A stretch of DNA of 64,000 nt from Flavobacterium sp. NRK1 (GCF_024054175.1 NZ_JAMXLA010000001.1:472437-536436); one strand, 5' to 3'. Positions 7,925-19,128 are shown, counted from the first letter of the stretch. Numbers and translations are program-made. The notes: generated from the letters alone by a model not told the origin.

Positions 7925-9904
7925 TTAATCAGATGAATATTGTATAGGTAAATTTAATATAATTTTTGTTCCTGCCGGTTCGCCATTGGCATCAGTAAGT
8001 TCTTTTATTTCAACCTGAGACGTTTTAGATGTGAAAGCCTGAATTACTTCCAGTCGTTTTTTAGTAATCTCCAGCGCCATAGATTTATGTACTGTAACCG
8101 AATTTTCTTTTAGCTTTTTCGATCTGTTATATCCGATCCCATCATCAGTTATAGTACATACCAGTTTATCTTTTTCAAGCACAAAATCTACACTTATAAA
8201 GCCTTTTTTCTTTTTAGGCACAAGGCCGTGAATTATAGCATTTTCAACAAAAGGCTGTAACAATAAAGGCGGTATTGCCATATCATCTTCTATTGAAGGG
8301 TCTTTAGATATTGAAAAGTCAAACACTTTATTAAAACGGAGCTGTTCCAGTTCCAGGTAATTTTGTAGCCCTTCTATCTCTTTATCAATTGGTATAAGCG
8401 ATTCTTTAGAATATTCAAGCGTGAGACGCATTAATTTTGAAAACTTAGACAGGTATTTAATAGCCGAATCAGTGCCGTTTTGCACAATAAAACTGGATAT
8501 AGAACCCAGACAGTTAAATACAAAATGCGGGTTCATTTGTAAATGAAGGGCCTTTTGCTCATATTCTGCAAGATCGCGCTGTAATGTGAGCGTTTTTTTT
8601 AGCTGCAGCCTGTTGTATATTAAAAAAGCCAAACCAAACAATAGTACTGTAAACAATGCAGCAAACAACATTTGCTGCCTGTGCCTTTTTGCCTGCTCAT
8701 CAAACATTAGCTGGCGTTTTTCATTTTCAAGCTTCTGCAATGCTTCCTTACGCTCAAATTCATAATTCATCTCTTCACGAACCATGCTTTTAATACTTTC
8801 AGCAGTATTTATATTTTCTTTGGCAGCAATATATTTTTTATAATGGTTTAAAGCTTCGGCAGTTTTACCTGATTTTTCATAGAGATCGCTTAATGCTTTT
8901 TCCGATTCCCTAACCTGCTCCATAACGCCAATCTCATCAGCCATTGAAGATGAACGCATCAGATAATTTAAAGCTTCTTTATTTTTATGCTGCGTTGCAT
9001 ATACAGTCCCCAGATAACCTAATGACGCCGATGCACCATATTTTTCCCCGGTTTCTTCAAATATTTTAAGTGCTTCCAGATAGCTTTTTTCAGCTTTAGC
9101 ATAATCTCCGGTTTTTACATAGTAATTACCAAAATTATTATATAGCTCAGCCAATCCCCTTTTGTTCTTAAAAGAAGTCAGTATTTTTTCAGCTTCTTTA
9201 AAAGATGCATAAGCCTTATCGGACTCATTATTCAGCAGGTAAACAGCACCGATATTAGTAATAGTAATTGCAGCGGTATCATCACCCAATTTCTTCTGCA
9301 GCCAAAGTGCTTTATTATAATACTCTAATGCTTTATTGTATTCTTTTTGCGATTTATAAACTATACCAATATTATTATAGGTATGGGCCATATAAACTTC
9401 CTCTTTCGTTTCATCATGAAGCTTTAAAGCTTTAAAATAATACTCCAGAGCCTTCGCGTAGTTATTTTGTTCAGAACAAACAACCCCTATGCTTCCATAG
9501 GTAATTGCTAACCGGTCTTTAATATCATTAATCTCTTTTTCAGGAACAGTTTTAAGTAGTTCTTCAAATACAGTCTGAGAGTTGCTGTAACTCTTAAGTG
9601 CTTCTGTGTAATGGCTAAGCATTATATTAGCATTACCAATATTAAACCAGGAGTTTGCTTCCTGTTTTTTCAGTTTTTTCTGTTGCGAAAGTACAAGTGC
9701 TTTTTTAGCATATTGCATCATCTTTGCAGGATCATTCTCAATATACTCACTGGAAATATCATTAAGAATCTGTATTTTCTCAGTATCAGAAACCGGATTC
9801 TTTAATTTATTTAAAAGACTGTCCAATACTCTGGTTTGAGACGAAGCACATATAGAATATAAAAGTGTAAGGCTGGTTATCAGGAGAATTCTAAAAATTT
9901 TCAT
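7925..9904 (-). CDS. TPR-containing sensor histidine kinase, LytS/YehU-type
   Basis: 659 residues. Signal sequence (about 1-22), a periplasmic array of tetratricopeptide repeats (about 80-345, repeated A-x-x-Y-N-N-I-G-x-V-Y and N-K-A-L-E-Y-Y units), a coiled coil rich in Glu/Lys (370-410), one membrane helix (412-432) and a His_kinase domain with the phospho-acceptor His460 in LQMNPHFVFN, then an HATPase segment (FVENAIIHGL, DDGIGYN). It phosphorylates the partner regulator encoded 3 nt downstream. The signal sensed by the TPR domain is unknown. First gene of the operon, with its own -7 box and repeat pair. Confidence 0.95.
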   Translation of the reverse strand: MKIFRILLITSLTLLYSICASSQTRVLDSLLNKLKNPVSDTEKIQILNDISSEYIENDPAKMMQYAKKALVLSQQKKLKKQEANSWFNIGNANIMLSHYTEALKSYSNSQTVFEELLKTVPEKEINDIKDRLAITYGSIGVVCSEQNNYAKALEYYFKALKLHDETKEEVYMAHTYNNIGIVYKSQKEYNKALEYYNKALWLQKKLGDDTAAITITNIGAVYLLNNESDKAYASFKEAEKILTSFKNKRGLAELYNNFGNYYVKTGDYAKAEKSYLEALKIFEETGEKYGASASLGYLGTVYATQHKNKEALNYLMRSSSMADEIGVMEQVRESEKALSDLYEKSGKTAEALNHYKKYIAAKENINTAESIKSMVREEMNYEFERKEALQKLENEKRQLMFDEQAKRHRQQMLFAALFTVLLFGLAFLIYNRLQLKKTLTLQRDLAEYEQKALHLQMNPHFVFNCLGSISSFIVQNGTDSAIKYLSKFSKLMRLTLEYSKESLIPIDKEIEGLQNYLELEQLRFNKVFDFSISKDPSIEDDMAIPPLLLQPFVENAIIHGLVPKKKKGFISVDFVLEKDKLVCTITDDGIGYNRSKKLKENSVTVHKSMALEITKKRLEVIQAFTSKTSQVEIKELTDANGEPAGTKIILNLPIQYSSD

Positions 9905-9922
9905 AAGCCATATTTAGTAAAA

Positions 9923-9930
9923 CAAATTTA
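9923..9930 (-). promoter_or_regulatory. -7 promoter box of the kinase-regulator operon
   Basis: TAAATTTG on the minus strand, 18 nt before the kinase ATG. As at the LRR promoter there is no good -33 box; the repeat pair starts 25 nt upstream of it. Confidence 0.55.
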
Positions 9931-9955
9931 TCATTTCAATTTGATAAAAAACCAT

Positions 9956-9990
9956 CCGTTTAGAATTTGAAGCCTTCCATTTAGAATTTG
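9956..9990 (-). promoter_or_regulatory. Paired direct repeats upstream of the kinase gene, candidate autoregulatory site
   Basis: CCGTTTAGAATTTG (9956-9969) and CCATTTAGAATTTG (9977-9990), start to start 21 bp, plus-strand sense. Shared core TTTAGAATT with the pair at 7123-7157, same period and nearly the same distance to the -7 box (29 against 30 nt from the core). Confidence 0.6.
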
Positions 9991-10046
9991 CATAAATATA
10001 TCCTTAAGTAATAGGAATTTTATAATTATCACGCACAAATCTAACT

Positions 10047-10075
10047 AAAAAAGGCTACCATAACGGTAGCCTTTT
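10047..10075 (-). terminator. Terminator of eno
   Basis: Stem AAAAGGCTACC (10049-10059) with GGTAGCCTTTT (10065-10075), 5-nt loop, T-run on the minus strand. Confidence 0.85.
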
Positions 10076-10095
10076 ATATAGTACAAATAATTTAT

Positions 10096-11469
<1,374 letters not shown>

Positions 11470-11538
11470 TTATAAAAACTTATAAACGCAAACGTTTTAG
11501 CTTCATCACTTTAAAAAAAAACACATTTACAATTTGCC

Positions 11539-11577
11539 AAAAAATAAATTTGGGCTAATTATTCATTAGCCCAAATT
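11539..11577 (-). terminator. Terminator of carA
   Basis: Perfect 12-bp stem AATTTGGGCTAA (11547-11558) with TTAGCCCAAATT (11566-11577), 7-nt loop, followed on the minus strand by TTATTTTTT. Confidence 0.85.
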
Positions 11578-11586
11578 GCGGTTTTA

Positions 11587-12696
11587 TTAGTTTTTACTTT
11601 TCTCTATATTAGCTATAAACTGATCGAAAAGATATGAAGCATCATGCGGTCCAGGACTTGCCTCCGGGTGGTATTGCACAGAGAAGCAATTTTTGCTTTT
11701 CATTCTCATACCCGCAACGGTACCATCGTTTATGTGTTCATGGGTAATTTCAAAATCAGGATGTTTTTCCAATTCTTCCCTTACAACAGCAAAACCATGG
11801 TTTTGAGAAGTAATTTCTCCTTCACCAGTCAGCAGATTCTTAACCGGATGATTAATTCCTCTGTGGCCATTAAACATCTTATATGTTGAAATGCCATTTG
11901 CAAGAGCCAGAACCTGGTGACCTAAACAAATACCAAATACCGGTTCATTTTTGTCTAAAATATTTTTTGCTGTTTCCTGAGCTGTGTATAATGGATCCGG
12001 ATCGCCAGGGCCATTAGAAAGGAAATAACCGTCCGGATTAAAGCTCTTCATGTCCTCATAACTTGCATCATAAGGAAATACTTTAATGTAACAATCCCTC
12101 TTTGCAAGATTTCTAAGTATGTTTTTCTTTATACCAAGATCCAGCGCTGATATTTTATATTTGGCATCAGGATTACCTATAAAATAAGGTTCTTTGGTTG
12201 AAACCTTAGACGAAAGTTCCAAACCTTCCATATTAGGCACATCAGCAAGTTGTTTTTTCAGTTCTTCTATAGATGTCCCGTCTGTAGATATAGCAGCATT
12301 CATGGCACCGTTGTCGCGAATATAACTTACAAGTGCTCTGGTATCAACATCTGATATAGCTACAAGGTTTTGTTCTGTAAAATAATCCATCAGGCTCTTA
12401 TCAGAATTTACCCTTGAAGGATTAAAACTAAAGTTTTTACATACAAGGCCCGAAATCATAATTTTATCAGCCTCTATTTCCTCTGCATTTGTACCATAAT
12501 TACCTATATGGGCATTAGATGCCACCATGATCTGTCCAAAATAAGACGGATCGGTAAAAATTTCCTGGTATCCGGTCATTCCGGTATTAAAGCATACTTC
12601 TCCAAAAGTTGTTCCTTCGATACCGATTGATTTACCATAAAACACAGTACCGTCAGCTAGAAGGAGAATTGCCTGATTACGATTTGAATATTTCAT
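11587..12696 (-). CDS. carA: Carbamoyl-phosphate synthase small subunit (glutaminase)
   Basis: 369 residues. N-terminal CarA domain (ALLLADGTVFYGKSIG..., GMTGYQEIFTDPSY) and C-terminal class I glutamine amidotransferase with YFLSNGPGDP, the nucleophile motif GICLGHQ and the His/Glu pair in QYHPEASPGP. It supplies ammonia from glutamine to the large subunit for arginine and pyrimidine synthesis. carB is not in the window. It has its own promoter and terminator, so it is separated from rplQ upstream and eno downstream. Confidence 0.96.
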   Translation of the reverse strand: MKYSNRNQAILLLADGTVFYGKSIGIEGTTFGEVCFNTGMTGYQEIFTDPSYFGQIMVASNAHIGNYGTNAEEIEADKIMISGLVCKNFSFNPSRVNSDKSLMDYFTEQNLVAISDVDTRALVSYIRDNGAMNAAISTDGTSIEELKKQLADVPNMEGLELSSKVSTKEPYFIGNPDAKYKISALDLGIKKNILRNLAKRDCYIKVFPYDASYEDMKSFNPDGYFLSNGPGDPDPLYTAQETAKNILDKNEPVFGICLGHQVLALANGISTYKMFNGHRGINHPVKNLLTGEGEITSQNHGFAVVREELEKHPDFEITHEHINDGTVAGMRMKSKNCFSVQYHPEASPGPHDASYLFDQFIANIEKSKN

Positions 12697-12723
12697 TTAC
12701 TAATTTTATTTTCGTCTCGGTTG

Positions 12724-12754
12724 CAAATTTACTTCAAAAAATTGGCTTTCTAAA
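12724..12754 (-). promoter_or_regulatory. Promoter of carA
   Basis: Minus strand TTTA (12751-12754), 19-nt spacer, TAAATTTG (12724-12731), 27 nt before the ATG. Standard Bacteroidota layout. Confidence 0.6.
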
Positions 12755-12797
12755 ACGTTCATTACACTTGGTTTATATAAAAACGATTAAGTGGGGT

Positions 12798-12831
12798 AAA
12801 AAAAAAGGACAAACTATAAAGTTTATCCTTT
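12798..12831 (-). terminator. Terminator at the end of the ribosomal-protein block
   Basis: Stem AAAGGACAAACT (12804-12815) with AGTTTATCCTTT (12820-12831), one G-U pair on the minus-strand RNA, followed by a run of T. Lies 35 nt after rplQ and is the first clear terminator after rpsL, 17 kb upstream. Confidence 0.8.
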
Positions 12832-12865
12832 TTTTAATATTATTGAACAATCAGTTGTTTCATGA

Positions 12866-13363
12866 TTATTCAGTAGCTTCTTTGTTTTCTTCTGTATCAA
12901 CAGCAGGAGCTTCAGCAACAGGAGCAGCAGCAACGTCAGCTTTTTTAGCAGTACGGCTTCTACGTGTAGTTTTCTTAGCTTCTTTTTTAGTAGCGTTATA
13001 CAGTTCGTTAAAGTCTACAAGCTCAATCATAGCCATATCAGCGTTGTCGCCAAGACGGTTACCAAGCTTAATGATACGGGTATATCCACCTGGACGATCG
13101 CCAACTTTAGCAGCTACTTCCCTGAAAAGTTCAGTAACAGCATATTTATTACGTAAGTAAGCGAAAACGATACGTCTGTTGTGAGTTGTATCTTCTTTTG
13201 ATTTAGTAACTAGAGGCTCAACAAATTGTTTAAGCGCTTTAGCTTTGGCAACAGTCGTATTAATACGCTTGTGCTCTATAAGTGAGCAAGCCATGTTAGC
13301 AAGCATAGATTTCCTATGCCCTGCCTGCCTGCCTAAATGATTTACTTTTTTTCCGTGTCTCAT
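12866..13363 (-). CDS. rplQ: 50S ribosomal protein L17
   Basis: 165 residues. The conserved core ([61 protein letters not shown]) covers about residues 1-120; the remainder is a lysine- then alanine/glutamate-rich tail common in Bacteroidota L17. Binds near the exit of the peptide tunnel on the 50S subunit. Last gene of the alpha operon, 33 nt after rpoA. Confidence 0.96.
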   Translation of the reverse strand: MRHGKKVNHLGRQAGHRKSMLANMACSLIEHKRINTTVAKAKALKQFVEPLVTKSKEDTTHNRRIVFAYLRNKYAVTELFREVAAKVGDRPGGYTRIIKLGNRLGDNADMAMIELVDFNELYNATKKEAKKTTRRSRTAKKADVAAAPVAEAPAVDTEENKEATE

Positions 13364-13396
13364 TGCTGTTGTAATTTAAACCCTATAGGGTTCAGA

Positions 13397-14389
13397 TTAT
13401 TCTTTATCTAATTTATATTTCGTTAAGTCCATTCCGAAGTGTAAATTTTTAGAAGCAACAAGTTCGTCAAGCTCTGTTAACGATTTCTTACCAAAATTAC
13501 GGAATTTCATTAAGTCATTTTTGTTGAACGATACTAAGTCTCCTAATGTATCAACTTCAGCCGCTTTTAAACAATTTAATGCCCTTACAGAAAGATCCAT
13601 ATCAACAAGCTTGGTTTTAAGAAGCTGTCTCATATGTAATGATTCTTCATCATAAGATTCTGTTTGTGCTATTTCATCGGCCTCAAGTGTTATTCTTTCA
13701 TCAGAGAACAGCATAAAGTGGTGAATCAGAGTTTTTGCTGCCTCTGTAAGCGCTTCTTTAGGATGAATAGAACCATCAGTTATGATTTCAAAAACCAATT
13801 TTTCGTAGTCGGTTTTTTGCTCAACACGAAAGTTTTCTATCGCATATTTTACATTCTTTACAGGAGTAAAGATTGAATCTGTAAAAATTGTTCCTATAGC
13901 AGCGTTTTGCTTTTTGTTCTCTTCTGCAGGTACATAACCTCTACCTTTTTCAATGGTAAGTTCAAGATTAATGTTTATTTTGCTGTCCATGTTAAAGATA
14001 ACAAAGTCAGGGTTTAACACCTGGAATCCTGAAATGAACTTTTGGAAATCACCAGCTGTAAGCTGATCTTTTCCTGTAAAAGATACAGAAACCGATTCAT
14101 TATCGATGTCTTCTATCTGACGTTTAAAACGTACTTGTTTTAAGTTCAGGATTATTTCAGTAACATCTTCAACTACCCCTGCTATTGTAGAGAACTCATG
14201 GTCAACTCCTTCAATTCGAACTGAAGTAATTGCATAACCTTCCAATGAAGAAAGTAAAACTCTTCTAAGTGCGTTACCAACAGTCAGTCCATATCCCGGT
14301 TCCAAAGGTCTAAATTCAAATTTACCTTGGAAATCGGTAGAATCGATCATGATAACTTTATCGGGCTTTTGAAAATTAAATATTGCCAT
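13397..14389 (-). CDS. rpoA: DNA-directed RNA polymerase subunit alpha
   Basis: 330 residues from [14 protein letters not shown], the usual flavobacterial start; an earlier Met at 14407 would overlap the end of rpsD. N-terminal dimerisation domain ([20 protein letters not shown], about 30-230) and C-terminal helix-hairpin-helix domain (about 255-315, [20 protein letters not shown]...[13 protein letters not shown]) that contacts promoter DNA and activators. Scaffold for beta and beta' assembly. Encoded with rpsM, rpsK, rpsD and rplQ as the alpha operon. Confidence 0.97.
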   Translation of the reverse strand: MAIFNFQKPDKVIMIDSTDFQGKFEFRPLEPGYGLTVGNALRRVLLSSLEGYAITSVRIEGVDHEFSTIAGVVEDVTEIILNLKQVRFKRQIEDIDNESVSVSFTGKDQLTAGDFQKFISGFQVLNPDFVIFNMDSKININLELTIEKGRGYVPAEENKKQNAAIGTIFTDSIFTPVKNVKYAIENFRVEQKTDYEKLVFEIITDGSIHPKEALTEAAKTLIHHFMLFSDERITLEADEIAQTESYDEESLHMRQLLKTKLVDMDLSVRALNCLKAAEVDTLGDLVSFNKNDLMKFRNFGKKSLTELDELVASKNLHFGMDLTKYKLDKE

Positions 14390-14410
14390 ATTTTCGACTA
14401 ATGTCAATTA

Positions 14411-15016
14411 TTATTTGTTATACAACTCTACGATTAGTTGTTCTTTAATGTTTTCCGGGATTTGGATCCTGGCAGGTACTGAAACAAAAGTACCTTCTTT
14501 TGTATCGTTGTTCCAAGTTATCCACTCATATACCTGAGAAGAATTAGATAAAGAACGGTCTATAGCTTCAAGAGATTTAGATTTCTCACGAACAGCTACT
14601 TTATCGCCGGCTTTAAGGTGGTAAGATGGAATGTTTACCAATTCACCGTTAACGGTAATATGCCTGTGAGATACAATTTGTCTTGCTGCCCTTCTTGAAG
14701 GTGCAATACCCATTCTGTATACCACGTTGTCTAATCTTGCTTCACAAAGTTGTAAAAGGATCTCACCAGTTACACCTTTAGAGGCAGCAGCTTTTTCATA
14801 CAGGTTCCTGAATTGTTTTTCAAGGATACCGTAAGTGTACTTAGCTTTTTGCTTTTCCATTAGCTGAACAGCATATTCAGATTTTTTACCTCTTCTTTTA
14901 GCTAAACCATGTTGCCCAGGAGGGTAATTTCTTTTTTCGAAAGATTTATCATCTCCGAAGATCGCCTCACCAAATTTACGGGCGATTTTTGTTTGTGGAC
15001 CAGTATATCTTGCCAT
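14411..15016 (-). CDS. rpsD: 30S ribosomal protein S4
   Basis: 201 residues. [20 protein letters not shown], the YPPGQHG segment, and the S4 RNA-binding domain (about 90-155, [31 protein letters not shown]). No zinc-type cysteine cluster. Primary 16S rRNA binder that nucleates 30S assembly, and in other bacteria represses its own operon. An unusually long 89-nt gap with a nested stem-loop precedes it, a plausible autoregulatory target. Confidence 0.97.
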   Translation of the reverse strand: MARYTGPQTKIARKFGEAIFGDDKSFEKRNYPPGQHGLAKRRGKKSEYAVQLMEKQKAKYTYGILEKQFRNLYEKAAASKGVTGEILLQLCEARLDNVVYRMGIAPSRRAARQIVSHRHITVNGELVNIPSYHLKAGDKVAVREKSKSLEAIDRSLSNSSQVYEWITWNNDTKEGTFVSVPARIQIPENIKEQLIVELYNK

Positions 15017-15030
15017 TTCAAAAAATTAAT

Positions 15031-15084
15031 AAACAGGGGATTATGAATTCAGGTCGTATCCTCCGATAATCCGTATTCCTGTTT
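15031..15084 (-). promoter_or_regulatory. Nested stem-loop upstream of rpsD
   Basis: Outer stem AAACAGG (15031-15037) with CCTGTTT (15078-15084), inner stem GGATTAT (15038-15044) with ATAATCC (15066-15072), a 5-nt bulge and a 21-nt loop. It fills the gap between rpsK and rpsD. No T-run follows on the minus strand, so it is not a terminator. By position it could be the S4 feedback site; that role is inference. Confidence 0.5.
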
Positions 15085-15105
15085 TGTTTATACTATAAAA
15101 TAAAA

Positions 15106-15489
15106 TTAAACTCTTCTTCTTTTAGGAGGACGACATCCGTTATGCGGTAGTGGAGTTACATCAATGATTTCTGTAACTTCTATTCCTCCATTGTGAAGTG
15201 ACCTGATAGCAGATTCTCTACCATTTCCAGGACCTTTAACGTAAACTTTCACTTTCTTAAGACCTGCCTCAAGAGCTACTTTACTACAATCTTCTGCTGC
15301 CATCTGAGCTGCATACGGAGTATTCTTTTTAGAACCTCTGAAGCCCATCTTACCTGCAGATGACCAAGAAATAACCTCACCTTTTTTGTTAGTCAAAGAA
15401 ATGATGATGTTATTGAAAGTAGCACTGATATGAGCTTCACCTGTAGATTCTACAATAACTTTACGTTTTTTTGTATTCGCTTTAGCCAT
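15106..15489 (-). CDS. rpsK: 30S ribosomal protein S11
   Basis: 127 residues ending in [10 protein letters not shown], the conserved S11 tail; [18 protein letters not shown] and [20 protein letters not shown] are also diagnostic. Binds 16S rRNA on the 30S platform near the E-site with S18 and S21. Follows rpsM after 8 nt; separated from rpsD by the structured gap. Confidence 0.97.
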   Translation of the reverse strand: MAKANTKKRKVIVESTGEAHISATFNNIIISLTNKKGEVISWSSAGKMGFRGSKKNTPYAAQMAAEDCSKVALEAGLKKVKVYVKGPGNGRESAIRSLHNGGIEVTEIIDVTPLPHNGCRPPKRRRV

Positions 15490-15497
15490 ACTACTTA

Positions 15498-15872
15498 TTA
15501 TTTAGTTGCTTTTTTCTTGTTAGCAACAGTTTTTCTCTTACCTTTTCTAGTTCTTGAGTTATTCTTAGTGCGTTGTCCTCTAAGTGGAAGACCAGCTCTG
15601 TGACGGATACCTCTGTAACAACCGATATCCATTAAACGTTTAATGTTTAATTGGATCTCAGAACGAAGCTCTCCTTCAATTTTGAAATAAGAAACAGCTT
15701 CACGAATTCCGCTGATCTCATCATCATTCCAGTCCTGAACTTTTTTATCTTCGCTAACGTTCGCTTTTTCAAGTATCTCTTTAGCCCTGCTTCTACCAAT
15801 TCCGAAGATATAAGTTAAAGCAATAACTCCTCTTTTGTTTTTAGGTATGTCTACCCCTGCAATTCTTGCCAT
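15498..15872 (-). CDS. rpsM: 30S ribosomal protein S13
   Basis: 124 residues: [22 protein letters not shown], the helix-two-turn-helix region [13 protein letters not shown], and the basic C-terminus [21 protein letters not shown] that reaches toward P-site tRNA. Located in the 30S head. Starts 2 nt after the rpmJ stop; first gene of the alpha group. Confidence 0.97.
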   Translation of the reverse strand: MARIAGVDIPKNKRGVIALTYIFGIGRSRAKEILEKANVSEDKKVQDWNDDEISGIREAVSYFKIEGELRSEIQLNIKRLMDIGCYRGIRHRAGLPLRGQRTKNNSRTRKGKRKTVANKKKATK

Positions 15873-15874
15873 AA

Positions 15875-15991
15875 TTATCCTTGTCTTTGTTTAAATCTAG
15901 GATTCTTTTTGTTAATAACATATAATCTGCCTTTTCTACGCACAATAATGCACTCGGCACTTCTTTTCTTAACTGATGCTCTTACTTTCAT
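15875..15991 (-). CDS. rpmJ: 50S ribosomal protein L36, zinc-free form
   Basis: A 38-residue frame starting [14 protein letters not shown] and ending NPRFKQRQG, unmistakably L36. The C+ form coordinates zinc through three Cys and one His; here only one Cys remains and the final His is Phe, so it is the zinc-independent type. It fills the gap between infA and rpsM, 11 nt after infA and 2 nt before rpsM, as expected in the spc/alpha junction. Confidence 0.95.
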
Positions 15992-16002
15992 TATTAATAG
16001 CT

Positions 16003-16218
16003 TTAGTATCTATAAGTAATTCTTGCTTTGGACAAATCGTAAGGGCTCATTTCCAGTTTCACTTTGTCACCAGGTAACAATTTGATATAGTGCATACGCA
16101 TTTTTCCTGAAATGTGAGCAATTACTATGTGCCCGTTTTCTAATTCAACACGGAACATAGCATTTGATAATGCTTCAATTATAGATCCGTCCTGTTCTAT
16201 TGCTGATTGTTTTGCCAT
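16003..16218 (-). CDS. infA: Translation initiation factor IF-1
   Basis: 71 residues, an S1-like OB fold: [65 protein letters not shown]. Occupies the A-site region of the 30S subunit during initiation and assists IF-2 and IF-3. Eight nt after secY and followed by rpmJ, the canonical order but without map or adk in between. Confidence 0.97.
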   Translation of the reverse strand: MAKQSAIEQDGSIIEALSNAMFRVELENGHIVIAHISGKMRMHYIKLLPGDKVKLEMSPYDLSKARITYRY

Positions 16219-16226
16219 AAAAATTT

Positions 16227-17570
16227 TTAAGCTACTGCTTTTCTATTCTTACCACTTTTCATCAAACCGTCGTAATGCTTATTCAATAAATAAGAATTTA
16301 TTTGCTGAATAGTATCGATCGCAACCCCGACCATAATTAACAGTGATGTACCTCCGTAAAACAACGCCCACTGCTGCTGAACTCCAAAGTTAAACACTAC
16401 AGCCGGGAACACGGCAATAAGCGCTAAGAACAATGAGCCAGGGAAAGTGATTAACGACATGATCTTATCAAGATAGTCTCCGGTTTCAACACCCGGCCTG
16501 ATACCAGGTATAAATCCTCCACTTCTTTTAAGGTCGTCAGCCATCTTATTAGTAGGCACCGTAATCGCGGTGTAAAAGTACGTAAAAATTATAATTAATA
16601 AAGCAAAAACTACATTGTAGGCTAAACCAAACACATTCTGGAATTGAGAAGTGATAGTTTGCGCCATGTCAGACTTGGAAAGCCCTGCTAATGCGGCAGG
16701 TATGAACATAATAGCCTGGGCAAAGATTATAGGCATAACTCCCGAAGCGTTTAGCTTTAACGGTATCCACTGCCTGTTTCCGTCCAACATATCTTGTTCA
16801 AAATCGCCAGAAGCAGTTCTTCTTGCATATTGTACAGGTATTTTTCTAACCGCCATAACCATAAGGATACAAGCAATAATGACAACTAACCATACAACAA
16901 CTTCAAGAAGTAATTTTAAAGGACCTCCGTTATTCTCAGTAACCACCGAAGTAAATTCCTGAATGAAAGCCTGTGGCATTCTTGCTATGATACCCACTAA
17001 TATTAGTAACGATATACCATTTCCTATACCTTTATCTGTTATTTTTTCACCAAGCCACATCGCAAAGATGGTTCCGGTAGCAAGTATAACAACAGATGAG
17101 AAAAGGAATGCAAAAGATGATGAAGGTAATAAGAAAGCTTCCTGAGGAAGGGTTCTGTAAAGGTTATAGATATAACCAGGACCCTGAACAAGAGTAATAA
17201 GGATAGTTAACCAACGCGTAATCTGGTTGATTTTTTTCCTTCCGCTTTCACCTTCTTTTTGCAATTTCTGAAGGTAAGGTACAGCGATACCCATTAGCTG
17301 TACAACAATCGAAGCAGAAATGTAAGGCATGATACCTAATGCAAATACAGATGCCTGCGAAAACGCACCACCTGTAAATACATCGATAAGCCAGCCAATA
17401 CCTCCCTGGGTTTGATCTGTTAATTTGTTTAATTGTGTAGCATCAATACCGGGTAAGGTTACATGTGCACCAAAACGGTACACTAGTAACAATCCCAAAG
17501 TAACTAAAATTCTGTTTTTTAGTTCTTCTATTTTCCAGACATTGGCAAACGCTTCGAAAAATTTCTTCAT
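16227..17570 (-). CDS. secY: Preprotein translocase subunit SecY
   Basis: 447 residues with ten predicted membrane helices, starting with the cytoplasmic helix [25 protein letters not shown]. Plug region [22 protein letters not shown], and the C5 loop [16 protein letters not shown] with the Arg used for ribosome/SecA contact. Forms the protein-conducting channel with SecE and SecG. Follows rplO after 14 nt in the spc operon. Confidence 0.97.
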   Translation of the reverse strand: MKKFFEAFANVWKIEELKNRILVTLGLLLVYRFGAHVTLPGIDATQLNKLTDQTQGGIGWLIDVFTGGAFSQASVFALGIMPYISASIVVQLMGIAVPYLQKLQKEGESGRKKINQITRWLTILITLVQGPGYIYNLYRTLPQEAFLLPSSSFAFLFSSVVILATGTIFAMWLGEKITDKGIGNGISLLILVGIIARMPQAFIQEFTSVVTENNGGPLKLLLEVVVWLVVIIACILMVMAVRKIPVQYARRTASGDFEQDMLDGNRQWIPLKLNASGVMPIIFAQAIMFIPAALAGLSKSDMAQTITSQFQNVFGLAYNVVFALLIIIFTYFYTAITVPTNKMADDLKRSGGFIPGIRPGVETGDYLDKIMSLITFPGSLFLALIAVFPAVVFNFGVQQQWALFYGGTSLLIMVGVAIDTIQQINSYLLNKHYDGLMKSGKNRKAVA

Positions 17571-17584
17571 TTGAATTATAAAGA

Positions 17585-18037
17585 TTATAAAGTTACAGCT
17601 TCTCCACCAGCAGCCTCAATAGCAGCTTTTGCAGTCGCAGTAAATTTGTGAGCAGTTACTTTTAGTTTTGCTTTAAGCTCTCCTCTTCCTAATATCTTTA
17701 CCATTTCATTTTTAGTAGCTAAACGGTTTTCTACAAACACTGTAAAATCTACAGTATCGGTAACAATTCCATTATCCACTAGAGCTTGAAGCGTGTCAAG
17801 GTTTACACCTTCGTATTCTTTTCTGTTTATGTTTTTAAAACCAAACTTAGGAACACGTCTTTGTAATGGCATCTGACCACCCTCAAAACCAATTTTCTTA
17901 GAGTAACCAGAACGAGATTTAGCTCCTTTATGACCACGTGCGGCAGTACCGCCTTTGCCAGAACCTTCTCCTCTACCAACTCTTTTGTTTTTATTGTGAA
18001 CTGAACCTTCAGCAGGTTGTAAGTTACTTAAATCCAT
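17585..18037 (-). CDS. rplO: 50S ribosomal protein L15
   Basis: 150 residues. The glycine/arginine-rich N-terminus (LQPAEGSVHNKNKRVGRGEG, GHKGAKSRSG) threads into 23S rRNA, and FEGGQMPLQRRVPKFGF is the L15 signature. Late 50S assembly protein. Between rpmD (12 nt) and secY (14 nt). Confidence 0.97.
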   Translation of the reverse strand: MDLSNLQPAEGSVHNKNKRVGRGEGSGKGGTAARGHKGAKSRSGYSKKIGFEGGQMPLQRRVPKFGFKNINRKEYEGVNLDTLQALVDNGIVTDTVDFTVFVENRLATKNEMVKILGRGELKAKLKVTAHKFTATAKAAIEAAGGEAVTL

Positions 18038-18049
18038 GAGTGTATTTTG

Positions 18050-18232
18050 TTAGTTAGCTTCTTCTACAGAAACTAAGTGTTTAACTTTGTTTACCATTCC
18101 AAGGATAGCAGGAGTTGCATCGTGTTCAACAACTTGTCCTAATTTACGAAGACCTAAAGACTCAAGTGTTCTCTTTTGTGTAAGAGGACAGTTGATTTTG
18201 CTCTTTACTTGTTTTACTTTTATTTTTCCCAT
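18050..18232 (-). CDS. rpmD: 50S ribosomal protein L30
   Basis: 60 residues, the short bacterial L30: IKVKQVKSKINCPLTQKRTLESLGLRKLG and the closing VNKVKHLVSVEE. A small ferredoxin-like fold on the 50S surface. Sits between rpsE and rplO with 12-14 nt gaps. Confidence 0.96.
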   Translation of the reverse strand: MGKIKVKQVKSKINCPLTQKRTLESLGLRKLGQVVEHDATPAILGMVNKVKHLVSVEEAN

Positions 18233-18246
18233 GATTTCCTTGTGAA

Positions 18247-18771
18247 TTAACCTTTGAATACTTTTTCTAATGAAACACCTCTTTGTTTTGCAACAGTAAC
18301 AGCGCTTCTCATTTGAAGTAAAGCATCAAAAGTAGCTTTAACAACATTGTGAGGGTTAGATGAACCCTGAGATTTTGATAATACATCGTGAATACCAACT
18401 GACTCAAGAACTGAACGAACAGCACCACCGGCAATAACTCCGGTACCATGAGAAGCAGGCATTAATAGTACACGTGCACCACCAAATTTACCTTTTTGCT
18501 CGTGTGGAACAGACTGTCCTGAAAGTGGAATTCTCACAAGGTTTTTCTTAGCATCTTCCACTGCTTTAGCAATAGCTTCAGATACATCTTTAGATTTACC
18601 AAGACCGTGACCAACCACTCCATTCTCGTCACCTACAACTACAATTGCAGAAAAGCCGAAAGCTCTACCACCTTTTGTAACTTTAGTAACACGATTTACA
18701 CTTACCAAACGATCTTTAAGTTCAAGACCGCTTGGTTTTACAAGTTCTACGTTTTTATAATTATGATACAT
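18247..18771 (-). CDS. rpsE: 30S ribosomal protein S5
   Basis: 174 residues: double-stranded-RNA-binding domain (about 10-75, [20 protein letters not shown] and [16 protein letters not shown]) and the C-terminal half with [20 protein letters not shown]. Part of the mRNA entry channel and accuracy centre with S4 and S12. Six nt after rplR. Confidence 0.97.
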   Translation of the reverse strand: MYHNYKNVELVKPSGLELKDRLVSVNRVTKVTKGGRAFGFSAIVVVGDENGVVGHGLGKSKDVSEAIAKAVEDAKKNLVRIPLSGQSVPHEQKGKFGGARVLLMPASHGTGVIAGGAVRSVLESVGIHDVLSKSQGSSNPHNVVKATFDALLQMRSAVTVAKQRGVSLEKVFKG

Positions 18772-18777
18772 AATTTC

Positions 18778-19128
18778 TTAGAATTTAAGTCCGGCTTCTC
18801 TTGCGCCTTCAGCTAATGATTTAACACGTCCGTGGTAAAGGTAACCACCTCTATCAAAAGAGATTGTTTCAATACCAGCTTTTAAAGCTTTCTCTGCAAT
18901 TGCTTTACCAACAGCTGCAGCAGTTTCAATGTTAGTACCTTTAGTGATGCCCGCTTCTCTTGAAGAAGCAGCCGCAAGGGTTACACCGTTTACATCATCT
19001 ATGATTTGTGCATAGATCTCTTTATTGCTCCTGAATACAGAAAGTCTAGGTTGAGCAGCAGTTCCGCTTACAATCTTTCTGATTCTGAACTTAATTCTTT
19101 GTCTTCTTTCAGATTTGTTTAATGACAT
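18778..19128 (-). CDS. rplR: 50S ribosomal protein L18
   Basis: 116 residues. [44 protein letters not shown] and [24 protein letters not shown] are the family motifs. Binds 5S rRNA together with L5 and L25 in the central protuberance. Between rplF and rpsE. Confidence 0.97.
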   Translation of the reverse strand: MSLNKSERRQRIKFRIRKIVSGTAAQPRLSVFRSNKEIYAQIIDDVNGVTLAAASSREAGITKGTNIETAAAVGKAIAEKALKAGIETISFDRGGYLYHGRVKSLAEGAREAGLKF

